The notes under the pieces: model-generated
Database searches by the model: none
What the model saw: the letters and a program-made list of their open reading frames with translations, nothing else
Told to the model about the DNA's origin: nothing
Position numbers and translations under genes: made by a program
Shown here: one piece after another, positions 25,819-34,750 of the stretch
How positions within the stretch are numbered: position 1 is the first letter of the stretch
How the letters are laid out: every line of letters starts with the position of its first letter
From: Neoaquamicrobium sediminum
Lineage (GTDB): Bacteria; Pseudomonadota; Alphaproteobacteria; Rhizobiales; Rhizobiaceae
Assembly: GCF_013240295.1 (NCBI RefSeq)
Contig: NZ_JABETK010000001.1
Span: 1,798,001 to 1,862,000 of the forward strand
Direction: 5' to 3'
DNA length: 64,000 nt

Positions 25819-27492
25819 ATGCACGAGCCAAGGCCCATCCTCGATGTGCGCGACCTTTCCCTCGAGGTGGGGCGAACAGGGATCCAGATCCTCAAGCACA
25901 TCAGCTTCAATGTGAATGCCGGCGAGATTGTCGGCATCGTGGGCGAATCCGGTTCCGGAAAGTCGATGGCGGCGCGTTCCATCGTCGCTCTCAACCCACC
26001 CGACATCCGACGCACCAGTGGCTCGATACGATTCGAAGACCGCGACATCTGCACCATGAGCAAGCGCGACCTCCGGGCGCTGCGCGGCGCCCGCGTCGGC
26101 ATGGTGTTTCAGGAGCCCATGACCTCCCTCAACCCGTCGATGACCATCGGCCGGCAAATGGAAGAGGGGTTGCGCCTTCACAGTCGGCATACGAAGCGCG
26201 AACGCCACCAGTTGATCGTCGACATGCTCGCCCGTGTCGGCTTGAACGATCCGAGTACGGCGCTTTCGGCAATGCCGCATCATTTCTCAGGCGGCATGCG
26301 CCAGCGCATCATGCTCGCTGCGATGATGCTGCTGAAGCCGGCATTGCTGATCGCCGATGAACCGACGACCGCGTTGGACGCGGTGGTGCAGCGCGACGTT
26401 CTGGAACTGATGGTCGAACTGACGCGCGAGAACAACACGGCCGTGCTGATGATCAGCCACGATCTGGCGATGGTGGCGACCTACTCCGACCGCGTCGTTG
26501 TCATGTCGCAAGGCGAAATCGTCGAGCAGGGCGAAACGCAAAGCCTGCTGGAGGCGCCGCAACATGCCTATACGGGCAAGCTCCTGTCGGCTCTGCCGCA
26601 GCGCATGCCTGCTCGCGCAATCGAGACTACGCCGGTGGCGCGGATCGAGGTCGAAGGGCTCGTCGTGGATTATGCCGCGCGCCAGGGCCTGTTTCGCGAG
26701 GGAAAACCCAAGCGCGCGCTGAACGGCATCAGCCTGAATGTGATGCCGGGGGAAGTCGTTGCGGTGGTCGGAGGATCGGGTTCGGGCAAGACGACGCTCG
26801 GCCGGGCGATCGCCGGGTTGATTCCCCCGACGGAAGGCCAGGTTCTCTTCAACGGCGATCCCATATTGCCCTCGTCGACGAATTATGGGGACTATCGGGT
26901 AAACTGCCAGATGGTTTTCCAAGATCCTTATTCGTCGCTCGATCCCCGGATGAAAGTCGCTGGCCTGGTGGGGGAAGCGTTGCGCCACCGCAACGACCTG
27001 TCGGCGGGCGAAAAGCGTTTGCGAGTGACTGAGGTTCTCGACGAAGTTGGCCTGGCTGCATCCTTTGCAACCAGGTTCCCGCACCAGCTCTCGGGAGGGC
27101 AGCGCCAGCGTATCGCCATAGCCCGTGCCGTCGTGACGCGGCCGCAATTCGTCATCGCCGACGAACCTGTATCCGCGCTGGATGTCACGGTCCGGGCACA
27201 GGTCCTTAAACTTTTTGCCGATCTGCAACGCAAACACGGCTTCTCATGCCTGTTCATCAGCCATGATCTGGCCGTTGTCGAGCAGATCGCCGATCGTGTG
27301 ATCGTAATGAAGAGGGGCGTCGTGGTCGAACAGGGAAGCCGCGATGCGATCTTCGACAATCCCCAGCACGAATACACAAGGGAATTGCTGCAGGCCATTC
27401 CCACCCTTGTCCGAACGGGCCACGGCGGGGTGAAACTGGGATGGCGTTTTGACAGCGATGTTGGGCAGGCGGGACCGAAAGCGGCCGAATAA
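25819..27492 (+). CDS. Dipeptide ABC transporter ATP-binding protein, fused DppD-DppF
   Basis: 557-residue protein with two ABC ATPase domains in one chain (YejF/GsiA-like layout). The first domain (about 1-265) has [46 protein letters not shown] and MISHDLAMV; the second (about 275-557) has [47 protein letters not shown] and FISHDLAVV. It ends with the oligopeptide-family extension (NPQHEYTRELLQAIPT). The start at 25819 is chosen because upstream sequence codes for the permease in another frame. Unlike the first importer, the two ATPases are fused and no frameshift is present. This is the last gene before the tRNA-Ala gene. Confidence 0.94.
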   Translation: MHEPRPILDVRDLSLEVGRTGIQILKHISFNVNAGEIVGIVGESGSGKSMAARSIVALNPPDIRRTSGSIRFEDRDICTMSKRDLRALRGARVGMVFQEPMTSLNPSMTIGRQMEEGLRLHSRHTKRERHQLIVDMLARVGLNDPSTALSAMPHHFSGGMRQRIMLAAMMLLKPALLIADEPTTALDAVVQRDVLELMVELTRENNTAVLMISHDLAMVATYSDRVVVMSQGEIVEQGETQSLLEAPQHAYTGKLLSALPQRMPARAIETTPVARIEVEGLVVDYAARQGLFREGKPKRALNGISLNVMPGEVVAVVGGSGSGKTTLGRAIAGLIPPTEGQVLFNGDPILPSSTNYGDYRVNCQMVFQDPYSSLDPRMKVAGLVGEALRHRNDLSAGEKRLRVTEVLDEVGLAASFATRFPHQLSGGQRQRIAIARAVVTRPQFVIADEPVSALDVTVRAQVLKLFADLQRKHGFSCLFISHDLAVVEQIADRVIVMKRGVVVEQGSRDAIFDNPQHEYTRELLQAIPTLVRTGHGGVKLGWRFDSDVGQAGPKAAE

Positions 27493-27704
27493 TCCAGGAG
27501 CGGCGCAATAGAGCCCGGCCACCTGTTCTTATTTCTGCGATGTGCGGAGGCTGGACCTCGCCGTCATCTTCGGGACCCAGGCCGAGCGCAAGTCAATCAG
27601 CGGGATGCGAACGCAGCATCTCCGAACCAGATCCGCCGCGGACTTGCAGTGCCCTGTGTGTCTCCGAAAAGCGCTTTCAGGTTGAGGTATCGCTTGGAAG
27701 CCGT

Positions 27705-27780
<76 letters not shown>

Positions 27781-27974
27781 GTCCAGCGGATGGGCGGCAT
27801 TTACGAGCGGCGGCGGCTTCGTGTCAAGCGTCAGATGGCCGGCCCTGCCACCCGCATCGGATCTGCGCGCGATCCGTAACGGGCGTTTACCGTGCGGGGG
27901 CCGTGCGGCAGCTCGGCACTTGCCGGTTGTGCCGGCAATGGCTACATGTCGCGGGCGTTCGAAGGGAGACCGGC

Positions 27975-28271
27975 ATGCTCGCGCTTATCCAGACCATCGT
28001 GCTCGCGCTCGATCTTTACTGGTGGATCATCATCGCATCCGCGATCTTCTCGTGGCTCTATGCATTCAACGTCATCAATGCGCGCAACCAGTTCGTGGGC
28101 TCGATCGGCAACATGCTGTTCCGCCTCACCGAACCGGCACTGCGTCCGATCCGGCGCTTCATGCCTGATCTCGGCGGCATCGACATCTCGCCGATCATCC
28201 TGCTGCTTATTCTCTTCTTCATCCGCCAGCTCCTTCTGACGACGGTCGCGCCGATTCTGCTTTCCGCCTGA
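27975..28271 (+). CDS. yggT: YggT family membrane protein
   Basis: 98-residue integral membrane protein with two hydrophobic helices ([25 protein letters not shown] and [21 protein letters not shown]) flanking the conserved [10 protein letters not shown] ... [25 protein letters not shown] region that defines YggT. The ATG at 27975 follows GAAGGGAGACC. YggT proteins are inner-membrane proteins linked to osmotic or cell-envelope functions, but their biochemical role is unclear. The YggU/DUF167 gene starts five bases after its stop, the usual yggT-yggU pairing. Confidence 0.92.
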   Translation: MLALIQTIVLALDLYWWIIIASAIFSWLYAFNVINARNQFVGSIGNMLFRLTEPALRPIRRFMPDLGGIDISPIILLLILFFIRQLLLTTVAPILLSA

Positions 28272-28276
28272 TCGCG

Positions 28277-28597
28277 ATGTCGGCGGCACCGGCTTTCCAC
28301 CGCCGCCATGCGGGCGGCGTAGAGCTGTTTGTCCGGTTGACGCCGAAATCGGCGCGCGACGCCATCGAGGGTGTGGAGGCCGGCGCCGATGGCCGTGCAT
28401 TCCTGAAGGCGCGGGTGCGGGCCGTGCCCGAGAAGGGCAAGGCCAACCAGGCGCTCGAAAAACTTCTCGCATCGGCGCTTGGCGTGCCTGCGAGCTCGGT
28501 CAGCGTCGTTGCCGGCGGCACCGCGCGCCTCAAGACCGTTCGCGTGGCAGGTGACCCGGAACTTATCGAAGCGCAGCTTGCACTGCTCGAAGGCTGA
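28277..28597 (+). CDS. yggU: DUF167 / YggU family protein
   Basis: 106-residue cytoplasmic protein with the DUF167 signature: LFVRLTPKSARDAIEGVEAGADGRAFLKARVRAVPEKGKANQALEKLLASALGVPASSVSVVAGGTARLKTVRVAGD. It immediately follows yggT, as in many proteobacteria. Function is unknown; the structure of homologues is a small alpha/beta fold. The distal end (LIEAQLALLEG) is complete. Confidence 0.92.
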   Translation: MSAAPAFHRRHAGGVELFVRLTPKSARDAIEGVEAGADGRAFLKARVRAVPEKGKANQALEKLLASALGVPASSVSVVAGGTARLKTVRVAGDPELIEAQLALLEG

Positions 28598-28661
28598 GCA
28601 GAGGCTGGGCGCATGGCCGCCGTTAGGTTAGGTTTGCCCGAACCAGATCATGGAGCAGCCG

Positions 28662-29260
28662 ATGCGTATCATCCTTTCAGCCCTTCTCCTGCTTGGCGGC
28701 GCCGGTATCGCAGGCGCACAGGAGATCGTCAGCGCCTACACCAATCTGGAAGCCGATCACCACTGCTCCGTATTCGCAACGGCGGAGGAAGGCGACGGCG
28801 ACTGGGTCGACATGGTCTGCTCCGGCTATCGCGGATATCCGATCGTCATCTATTACGCCGACGCACGCGAATCGATCTTCTACGGCTTTCCGCCGGACGG
28901 CGATCTCGCGCCGACCTGGGAGAGTTTCGACGGCTTCAATTCAGCGGGACCCCGCATCGAATGGCGCATCGAGCGCGACGGCGCGCGCGAGACGCCTTTG
29001 CGACCATCCATCGCTGGTTCGTCAGCGAGCCCGACGATGCGGACACGAAGACCGAGGTGCTGGTGGTGGAAAAGGTCGGCCAGATCCATGGCCGGGAAGG
29101 GTGCGCCGTCGGCTATGTGGTCGCCACGGGCAATCCCGATGCCAACGAGAAGGCGCGGCGCATAGCCGATACGCAGGCGCGCGATTTCGCCTGCGGGGAC
29201 CAGCCCGTCATCGACGCCGGAAGCGTGCCGGTGCCGCCGTTCAGCCGCGCAGAGAATTGA
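28662..29260 (+). pseudogene. Secreted hypothetical protein, apparent frameshift
   Basis: Hypothetical periplasmic protein with a clear signal peptide (MRIILSALLLLGGAGIAGAQ). The first frame gives residues to about 112 (EIVSAYTNLEADHHCSVFATAEEGDGDWVDMVCSGYRGYPIVIYYADAR); after the T-run at 28995-28997 the coding sense moves to another frame (ATIHRWFVSEPDDADTKTEVLVVEKVGQ ... CAVGYVVATGNPDANEKARRIADTQARDFACGDQPV) ending at 29260. Adding one T gives a continuous ~199-residue protein with four cysteines. I do not recognise a characterised family; similar short secreted proteins occur widely in rhizobia. The lesion type equals the other homopolymer lesions in the window. Confidence 0.75.
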
Positions 29261-29283
29261 GGCCGATCACTCAGGCCGGCCTC
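29259..29283. terminator. Stem-loop between convergent genes
   Basis: Inverted repeat GAGGCCG / CGGCCTC with an 11-base loop, overlapping the stop of the secreted protein gene and lying just before the convergent pyrophosphatase stop. There is no U-tract on the + side; a short AATTCT follows on the - side. It probably serves both genes as a weak bidirectional terminator or 3' stabiliser. Confidence 0.45.
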
Positions 29284-29290
29284 GTTCGTA

Positions 29291-29818
29291 TCAGGATTTC
29301 GCGCGCTCGATGGCCTCGACGATCATCTTGCGGGCCGCCGCCGCGCCGCGCCAGTCGCCGATCTTGACCCACTTGCCGGGCTCCAGATCCTTGTAGTGCT
29401 CGAAGAAATGTTCGATCTGCTTGAGCGTGATCTCGGGCATGTCTGTATGCTCGTGCACGTTCTCGTAGCGCCGGGTCAGGTGCGGCGAGGGGACGGCGAT
29501 GATCTTTTCGTCCTTGCCGGCATTGTCTTCCATCACCAGCACGCCGATCGGGCGCACATTGATGACGCAGCCGGGGATGAGCTGGCGGGTGTTGCAGACC
29601 AGAACGTCGATCGGGTCGCCGTCCTCCGAAAGCGTATGCGGCACGAAGCCGTAATTTCCCGGATAGGTCATCGGCGTGTAGAGGAAGCGATCCACCACGA
29701 GCGTGCCGGCGTTTTTGTCCATCTCGTACTTGATCGGCTGGCCGCCGACGGGCACCTCGACGATCACGTTGACGTCTTCCGGTGGGTTGCTGCCGATGGC
29801 GATGGCGTCGATGCGCAT
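29291..29818 (-). CDS. ppa: Inorganic pyrophosphatase (family I)
   Basis: Cytoplasmic Mg-dependent pyrophosphatase of 175 residues that hydrolyses PPi to two phosphates and pulls biosynthetic reactions forward. The family I signature [10 protein letters not shown] (three metal-binding Asp) is at about residues 65-74, preceded by [34 protein letters not shown] with the substrate-binding Lys/Arg/Tyr residues; [11 protein letters not shown] near the end is also typical. Length equals that of other bacterial hexameric enzymes. It is monocistronic or followed only by convergent genes. Confidence 0.97.
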   Translation of the reverse strand: MRIDAIAIGSNPPEDVNVIVEVPVGGQPIKYEMDKNAGTLVVDRFLYTPMTYPGNYGFVPHTLSEDGDPIDVLVCNTRQLIPGCVINVRPIGVLVMEDNAGKDEKIIAVPSPHLTRRYENVHEHTDMPEITLKQIEHFFEHYKDLEPGKWVKIGDWRGAAAARKMIVEAIERAKS

Positions 29819-29883
29819 GGTCGTCCGTTCCTGATGCTGCGTTTGCCCCGGCCGCCACGATTATGAGCGTGTCGCCGCAGGCG

Positions 29884-30459
29884 TCAAATCCGTCGGGCCA
29901 GCGGATATACCGCGCAGCCCGATATTGCAATGCAGCAAGGAGGGTAGGGGCGCGTCACCCAGACGAAGGCGACTTTGCGCAATGCCTTCTGGTCGAAAAC
30001 CTCGACGCCTTCGGCGACGTCGCGGCCGCCAGCACCGGTGTAGAAACCGATGGCATTGGCGTTTTCTTCCAGTGCCCAGACCACCAGTCCGGACAGGCCG
30101 TGCGTGGCAAGCTTCTCGCGGGCAGCGGCGAACAAACGGCCACCGAGCCCTATGCCCTGATATTCCGGTTTCAGGTAGAGCTCGTAAATCTCTCCCTGCT
30201 GCGGCAGCTCGCGGGCGCGGTTGCGGCCAAGCGTTGCATAGCCGACGACCTCGCCGCCGATCTCGATCACCAGGACACTGGCAGCGCGGCGAATCGCGTT
30301 GCCCCACCAGGATGTGCCGCGACGGTTGATCATCGCCGTCAGCGCCCGATAGGGGATGATGCCGGCGTAGGCACCCTGCCATGCTTCATGATGCACGCCG
30401 GCGATCGCGTCTGCGTCGCGTGGTTCCGCCCGTCTGATGTCGATCGTCAGTGTATTCAT
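29884..30459 (-). CDS. GNAT family N-acetyltransferase
   Basis: 191-residue acetyl-CoA-dependent acyltransferase. It starts MNTLTIDIRRAEPRDADAIAGVHHEAWQGAYAGIIP, a pattern common to rhizobial GNAT proteins. The acetyl-CoA loop is IYELYLKPEYQGIGLGGRLFAAAREKLA (Q-x-x-G-x-G variant) and the motif B region is LVVWALEENANAIGFYTGAGG. The last ~22 residues (RPYPPCCIAISGCAVYPLARRI) do not look family-like, and may reflect read-through past a lost or misread stop after KVAFVW. The substrate is unknown. Confidence 0.88.
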   Translation of the reverse strand: MNTLTIDIRRAEPRDADAIAGVHHEAWQGAYAGIIPYRALTAMINRRGTSWWGNAIRRAASVLVIEIGGEVVGYATLGRNRARELPQQGEIYELYLKPEYQGIGLGGRLFAAAREKLATHGLSGLVVWALEENANAIGFYTGAGGRDVAEGVEVFDQKALRKVAFVWVTRPYPPCCIAISGCAVYPLARRI

Positions 30460-30551
30460 GATTTGTTAAGCATAAACCGGGCGGCGGCATGGCGGCAAGA
30501 GTCCGGCTGCGCGCACGATCATTTCTCACAGGGTGTTGCCGGCCTGCCGAT

Positions 30552-31187
30552 TCACATTTCGACGACGTGGTCGTCGAGCTCGTTGGGATTGTTCGTGCCG
30601 CCCGGGAAATGTCCGGAAAGCAGGGCGCCGGCGCGGTCGACCGCGTCCGCAAGGCCCTCGGCAAGATGGTCGGCGGCCGCGGCCGCGACAAGCCGCTCGA
30701 CGATGCCGTTCCACTCTTCCTGCGGCACTTTGGCGTTGATGCCGGAATCGGCCACCACTTCGGCATACCGTTCCGCAAGCGAAACAAATATCAGGATGCC
30801 TGTCCGCTGTTCGGTGACGTGGACGTTGTGGGCGAGGAACTGCTTGAGCGCGTTGTCGTGGGCGCGCAGGTAGCGCAGCCTTCGTGGCACCAGCAGGATG
30901 CGCAGCCGTGGAACGGACCACAGCAGCAGGCAGGCGACGCCAATTGCTGCGAGTTGCGACAGCACAAGCGTCAGGTGTGGCAGGCCGAGCCAGCTCCGGT
31001 CGAGCCAGACGACCACCGGCAGGCTGACGAGCATGACGCCCAGCGCAAGCATGAAGGCTGCCGGATAGGCGTAGCTGTCGCTCGCGCGTGCGACGACGCA
31101 ATAGATTTCGCCCCGGGTTTGCGCCTCGGCCTGCCGGATGCGGGCGGCCAGCGATTCATGCTGTTCGGGGGTCAGCGGCTTGGTCAT
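30552..31187 (-). CDS. TPM domain-containing membrane protein
   Basis: 211-residue protein with an N-terminal part (LTPEQHESLAARIRQAEAQTRGEIYCVVARASDSY), two membrane helices (AAFMLALGVMLVSLPVVVWL and LSQLAAIGVACLLLWSV), and a C-terminal TPM-like segment (RTGILIFVSLAERYAEVVADSGINAKVPQEEWNGIVERLVAAAAADHLAEGLADAVDRAGALLSGHFPG). It directly follows the YgcG-like gene (nine bases) and the LemA gene on the same strand. This lemA-ygcG-tpm trio is frequent in proteobacteria, is envelope-associated and has no firmly assigned function. Confidence 0.9.
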   Translation of the reverse strand: MTKPLTPEQHESLAARIRQAEAQTRGEIYCVVARASDSYAYPAAFMLALGVMLVSLPVVVWLDRSWLGLPHLTLVLSQLAAIGVACLLLWSVPRLRILLVPRRLRYLRAHDNALKQFLAHNVHVTEQRTGILIFVSLAERYAEVVADSGINAKVPQEEWNGIVERLVAAAAADHLAEGLADAVDRAGALLSGHFPGGTNNPNELDDHVVEM

Positions 31188-31196
31188 CTCGTCTCC

Positions 31197-32042
31197 CTAC
31201 CAGCTTCCCGACGCGCCGCCGCCACCGGACGAACCGCCACCACCCGAGAAGCCACCCCCGCCGGACGAAGACGACCAGCCGCCGCCGGAAGATCGTCCGG
31301 AGGAGCTTCGCGATGACTGCGTGTAGTCGAACTCCATGCCTAGCCATTTGTAGCGCTTGGCGCCGATCTTGCGGCCGAAGACGGGAGCCAGAAAGGCGAA
31401 CGCGAAGGCGCCGAAGAAGAGAACGCACCAGACGAGGATGAACAGCACGACAAACCACGGCATGCCGTCGTCCTGTGCCTGATTGCGCTCGGCGCGCGCC
31501 TCGAGTTCGGCTGCGTTGCCTTCGAGGACCATGATGATGTCGTTGACGGCGCGGGTGATGCCGCCGGAAAAGTCACCCGCCCGGAAAGCCGGCACCATCG
31601 TGTTTTCGATGATGAGCTTGGAATGCAGGTCGGTGAGCGTGCCCTCGAGCCCGTAGCCGACCTCGATGCGCATTCGCCGGTCGTCGCGAGCGACCAGCAG
31701 CAGAACGCCATTGTTTTCGCCGGCCTGGCCCAGGCCCCACTGACGGAAAAGCCGGTTGGCGTATGGCTCGATGGCCTCCCCGCCAAGCGATTCGATCGTG
31801 GCGACGACGATCTGGTCCGACGATTTCTGCTCGAAAGCCTCCAGCGTGGCGACCAGCGCGCTTTCGTCGGCCGGATCGATCATGCCCGCGTTGTCGACGA
31901 CGCGGCCGGTGAGCGCAGGCAGCGACTGGGCGAGCGCTGGCAGGCAGAAGAGCAGCGCGGCCACGAGAAACGCTGCCGCGCACCAGCAATGCGATGACGC
32001 GGGGACTGGCGAAAGCCGGTGCCGTTGGGGCGGGACCTGCAT
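31197..32042 (-). CDS. TPM domain-containing protein, YgcG family
   Basis: 281-residue membrane-anchored protein. An N-terminal hydrophobic signal (AAAFLVAALLFCLPALAQ, to about residue 39) is followed by the TPM domain (LPALTGRVVDNAGMIDPADESALVATLEAFEQKSSDQIVVATIESLGGEAIEPYANRLFRQWGLGQAGENNGVLLLVARDDRRMRIEVGYGLEG), then a membrane helix (WFVVLFILVWCVLFFGAFAFAFLAPVFG) and a Ser/Gly-rich low-complexity tail ending GGGGASGSW. The first ~20 residues may be over-long, because the real start could be an internal codon. Part of the LemA-TPM cassette; an envelope role is suspected, the mechanism is unknown. Confidence 0.92.
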   Translation of the reverse strand: MQVPPQRHRLSPVPASSHCWCAAAFLVAALLFCLPALAQSLPALTGRVVDNAGMIDPADESALVATLEAFEQKSSDQIVVATIESLGGEAIEPYANRLFRQWGLGQAGENNGVLLLVARDDRRMRIEVGYGLEGTLTDLHSKLIIENTMVPAFRAGDFSGGITRAVNDIIMVLEGNAAELEARAERNQAQDDGMPWFVVLFILVWCVLFFGAFAFAFLAPVFGRKIGAKRYKWLGMEFDYTQSSRSSSGRSSGGGWSSSSGGGGFSGGGGSSGGGGASGSW

Positions 32043-32061
32043 GGTTATGTGCGTAGCCCGC

Positions 32062-32691
32062 CTAGCCGTCGTTGCCGAAGTTCACCTGCGGCACCTCCAG
32101 CTTGTCCTCGGCGACTGTGAAGTTCTGGAAAGGCTCGTTGTCGGTGAACCAGATCTTGGCCCATATCATCGACGGCAGGGTTCTCAGGGACGTGTTGTAG
32201 ACGCGTACCGCTTCGATGTAGTCGCGCCGCGCGACCGCGATGCGGTTCTCGGTGCCTTCGAGCTGGGCCTGCAATGCCAGGAAGTTCTGGTTGGCCTTGA
32301 GGTCGGGATAATTCTCGACGACGGCAAGCAGCCGCGACAGAGCGCCGGTAAGCTGGGATTGGCTCTGCTGGAATGCCTCGAATGCTGCGGGGTCCTGCAG
32401 TAGCTCCGGCGAGACCTGCACCTGGGTCGCCTGGGCGCGGGCCTTCACCACCGCCTCAAGAACTTCGCGTTCGTGGGCCGCATAGCCGCGCACGGTCTCG
32501 ACTAGATTGGGTATCAGGTCGGCGCGCCTTTGATACTGATTGAGCACCTCGCTCCAGGCGGCCTTGGCGCGTTCCTCGTTGGTGGGGATCGTGTTGAAAC
32601 CGCAGGCCGAAAGCAGCGGCAGCATCAGGGCGAGAAGCAGCGCAGACAGAGCAGGCCGTGGCAGGGAAAGGGAAATGGCGCGTGACGACAT
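32062..32691 (-). CDS. LemA family lipoprotein-like protein
   Basis: 209-residue LemA protein: N-terminal signal with a lipobox-like end (LALMLPLLSACGFNTI, cysteine at about residue 31), then the helical LemA domain (ERAKAAWSEVLNQYQRRADLIPNLVETVRGYAAHEREVLEAVVKARAQA and YPDLKANQNFLALQAQLEGTENRIAVARRDYIEAVRVYN). The C-terminal NTSLRTLPSMIWAK is also typical. It leads the cassette with the YgcG-like and TPM genes, spaced by 19 and 9 bases. LemA proteins are linked to envelope homeostasis; here the lipobox suggests a periplasm-facing lipid anchor. Confidence 0.93.
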   Translation of the reverse strand: MSSRAISLSLPRPALSALLLALMLPLLSACGFNTIPTNEERAKAAWSEVLNQYQRRADLIPNLVETVRGYAAHEREVLEAVVKARAQATQVQVSPELLQDPAAFEAFQQSQSQLTGALSRLLAVVENYPDLKANQNFLALQAQLEGTENRIAVARRDYIEAVRVYNTSLRTLPSMIWAKIWFTDNEPFQNFTVAEDKLEVPQVNFGNDG

Positions 32692-32831
32692 GATTCGGTC
32701 CCCGAGGTTATGGAGGCAAAGACCTTAGCGACATTCGCGCGCGGCGAAAATGCGCTATCGCAAATCTGCTTGCGCTTGTGCGCGGCGGCGCCAAGCGTCT
32801 AAGGTCCGCGCAGCCAAGGAAAGGGCCGCGG

Positions 32832-33062
32832 ATGGGCCGGGACGACGACAGGAAAGCGGAATCGCAGCGCATCATCGGGCGCGTCGGCACCGAGAGCGAA
32901 CCGACGATGGCCGGTCGCGTGAAGGACCACATGACTGGACGCGACGCCGAGGAAAAGGACTGGGCCGAATTGTGGGGTACGCGCATCGGCCGATGGTTCG
33001 GGCTCGCCTTGCTGCTCTATCTCGTCTGGTGGCTGATCGACTTCACGGCAAGTGGCGGCTGA
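32832..33062 (+). CDS. Small single-pass membrane protein, hypothetical
   Basis: 76-residue protein starting at the ATG 32832 behind AAGGAAAGGG. The first ~50 residues are hydrophilic (ESQRIIGRVGTESEPTMAGRVKDHMTGRDAEEKDWAELWG); one membrane helix follows near the C-terminus (RWFGLALLLYLVWWLIDF). Similar small proteins precede pdxY-type genes in rhizobia, but no function is known. The next gene starts five bases after its stop, so the two are co-transcribed. Confidence 0.75.
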   Translation: MGRDDDRKAESQRIIGRVGTESEPTMAGRVKDHMTGRDAEEKDWAELWGTRIGRWFGLALLLYLVWWLIDFTASGG

Positions 33063-33066
33063 GACA

Positions 33067-33951
33067 ATGACAAGCGAGGGACCGGGCGGGCGCAGCGCCG
33101 TCATCGTCGTTTCCAGCCACGTCGCGCGCGGCGCGGTCGGCAACCGGGCGGCCGTATTCGCCCTGCAACAACTCGGCTTCCCGGTCTGGGCGGTGCCGAC
33201 TGTGGTACTGCCGTGGCATCCGGGGCATGGAGCCGCGACAAGGATCGTTCCGGACCCGGATCAATTCGCGGCGCTGGTGCGCGATCTCGAGTCATCTCCA
33301 TGGATCGGCGAAGTGGGTGCGGTCCTTTCCGGCTATCTCGGCGATGCCGATCAGGCCGTCGCCGTCGCGTCGCTGGTGTCGGCGGTCAAGGCGCGCAATC
33401 CGGAAGCACTCTATCTGTGCGACCCTGTGATGGGCGATGCCGGCGGCCTCTATGTCCCGGAGGCGACGGCTGCCGCCATGCGCGACCTGCTGATGCCGCT
33501 TGCTGACATCGCCACGCCAAACCGCTTCGAGCTCGAATGGCTTGCCGGCGAGACGCTCGGCGACAACCGCGCCATAGGACAGGCCGCGCTGCGCATGGGG
33601 CCGTCGCGAATGCTGGTCACGTCGGCTCATGCGCTGATGGCCGGCTCGATCGGCAACCTGCTGGTGACGCCGCGCGAGATGGTGCTTGCCGAGCATCGCT
33701 CCGTGCCCAAGCCGCCCAATGGCACCGGCGATCTCGCCGCTGCCCTGTTTCTGGCAAGGCTGATGGAAGGTCGCAGTGCGGAGAAGGCGCTGCAGATAAC
33801 GGCGGCGTCGGTGTTCGAGGTGGTGGCGCGCGCGGTCAAACGCCAGGCCGACGAACTGATGCTGGAAACCGACGCTCAAAGCCTCGTGCATCCAATGGCA
33901 ATGGTGCAGATGCGACGGCTGGTGCATCCCGACGGCGAAAGGCGTGCATGA
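33067..33951 (+). CDS. pdxY: Pyridoxal kinase PdxY
   Basis: 294-residue ribokinase-like kinase of the B6 salvage pathway that phosphorylates pyridoxal with ATP. The start at 33067 (MTSEGPGGRSAVIVVSSHVARGAVGNRAAVFALQQLGF) is followed by the PWHPGHG loop, the YLCDPVMGDAGGLYV block and ATPNRFELEWLAGE; the catalytic anion-hole region is PPNGTGDLAAALFLARLM, with the GTGD motif in place. Length is normal for PdxY. The stop overlaps the DUF429 gene start (ATGA), so the pair is coupled. Confidence 0.94.
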   Translation: MTSEGPGGRSAVIVVSSHVARGAVGNRAAVFALQQLGFPVWAVPTVVLPWHPGHGAATRIVPDPDQFAALVRDLESSPWIGEVGAVLSGYLGDADQAVAVASLVSAVKARNPEALYLCDPVMGDAGGLYVPEATAAAMRDLLMPLADIATPNRFELEWLAGETLGDNRAIGQAALRMGPSRMLVTSAHALMAGSIGNLLVTPREMVLAEHRSVPKPPNGTGDLAAALFLARLMEGRSAEKALQITAASVFEVVARAVKRQADELMLETDAQSLVHPMAMVQMRRLVHPDGERRA

Positions 33952-34705
33952 GAAGTTGCGCCGGCGTTGACGGCTGCAAAGCCGGCTGGGTCGCGGCGAT
34001 CCGCCGGCCGGACAGTACGGTGGAGGTGGCGGTCTTCGGCGATTTCGCCACGCTCGTCGATTTCCTGCCGCCTGACGCGACGATTGCCGTCGATATGCCC
34101 ATCGGGCTGCCGGAGACAACCGGGAGGGGTGGCAGGGGTCCGGAACCGCTGGTGCGGCGGCATCTGGGCGCGCGCCAATCAAGCGTGTTCTCGATACCGT
34201 CGCGCGCGGCCGTGTATGCGCGGACCGGTCCTTTTATGGCATCGAAGCGTGGTACGCAGCGCATCGGCAGGCAAGCGCGGTCGCGCGTGAAACATCCGAT
34301 CCGCCGCGGGGAGTTTCCATTCAGGCCTTCGGCATCTTCTCGAAGATCCGCGAGCTGGACAGATTGATGATAGGTCGTCCGGACCTGCGGGCACGCGTCA
34401 TCGAATCCCATCCCGAAGCCGCATTCTGGCGCCTCAACGGCGAACAGGCGATGAGCCTGCCGAAGAAGGTGAAGGGGCGGGTCAACGCGCCGGGCATGGC
34501 CGAGCGCAAGGCGCTGCTGGCACGGTGCGGCCTGCCGGAAGCATTTGTGTCGGCCTCGCCGCCGCGCGGTGCCGCGGAAGACGACTTTCTGGATGCCTGC
34601 GCGGTGCTTCTGGTCGCCGAGCGATATGCGCGGGGCGAAGCTGTTCCATTTCCCGATCCGCCGCTTGAAGATGCACATGGCATCCCCATCGCCATCTGGA
34701 TCTGA
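33948..34705 (+). pseudogene. DUF429 family protein, apparent frameshift
   Basis: DUF429 (predicted RNase H-like nuclease) protein. The first frame gives CAGVDGCKAGWVAAIRRPDSTVEVAVFGDFATLVDFLPPDATIAVDMPIGLPE and RGPEPLVRRHLGARQSSVFSIPSRAAVYA; the rest (GIEAWYAAHRQASAVARETSDPPRGVSIQAFGIFSKIRELD ... RVIESHPEAAFWRLNG ... AAEDDFLDACAVLLVAERYARGE) is in another frame. One extra T in the run at 34232-34235 joins them (TGPFYGIEAWYAAH), giving about 252 residues. Conserved acidic positions of the family (GVDGCKAGW, DMPIG, ESHPE, DDFLDA) are all present. A homopolymer miscall is the likely cause. Coupled to pdxY by a four-base overlap. Confidence 0.85.
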
Positions 34706-34750
34706 GCAAGGCGATTGCACGTCCGGCGGTTTGCGGCTAGTGGCAAGGGC

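Noticed and set aside
29884..29950. Additional frameshift at the end of the GNAT gene
   Set aside because: The tail is atypical but no clear family-conserved continuation exists in another frame, so I only note the odd tail.
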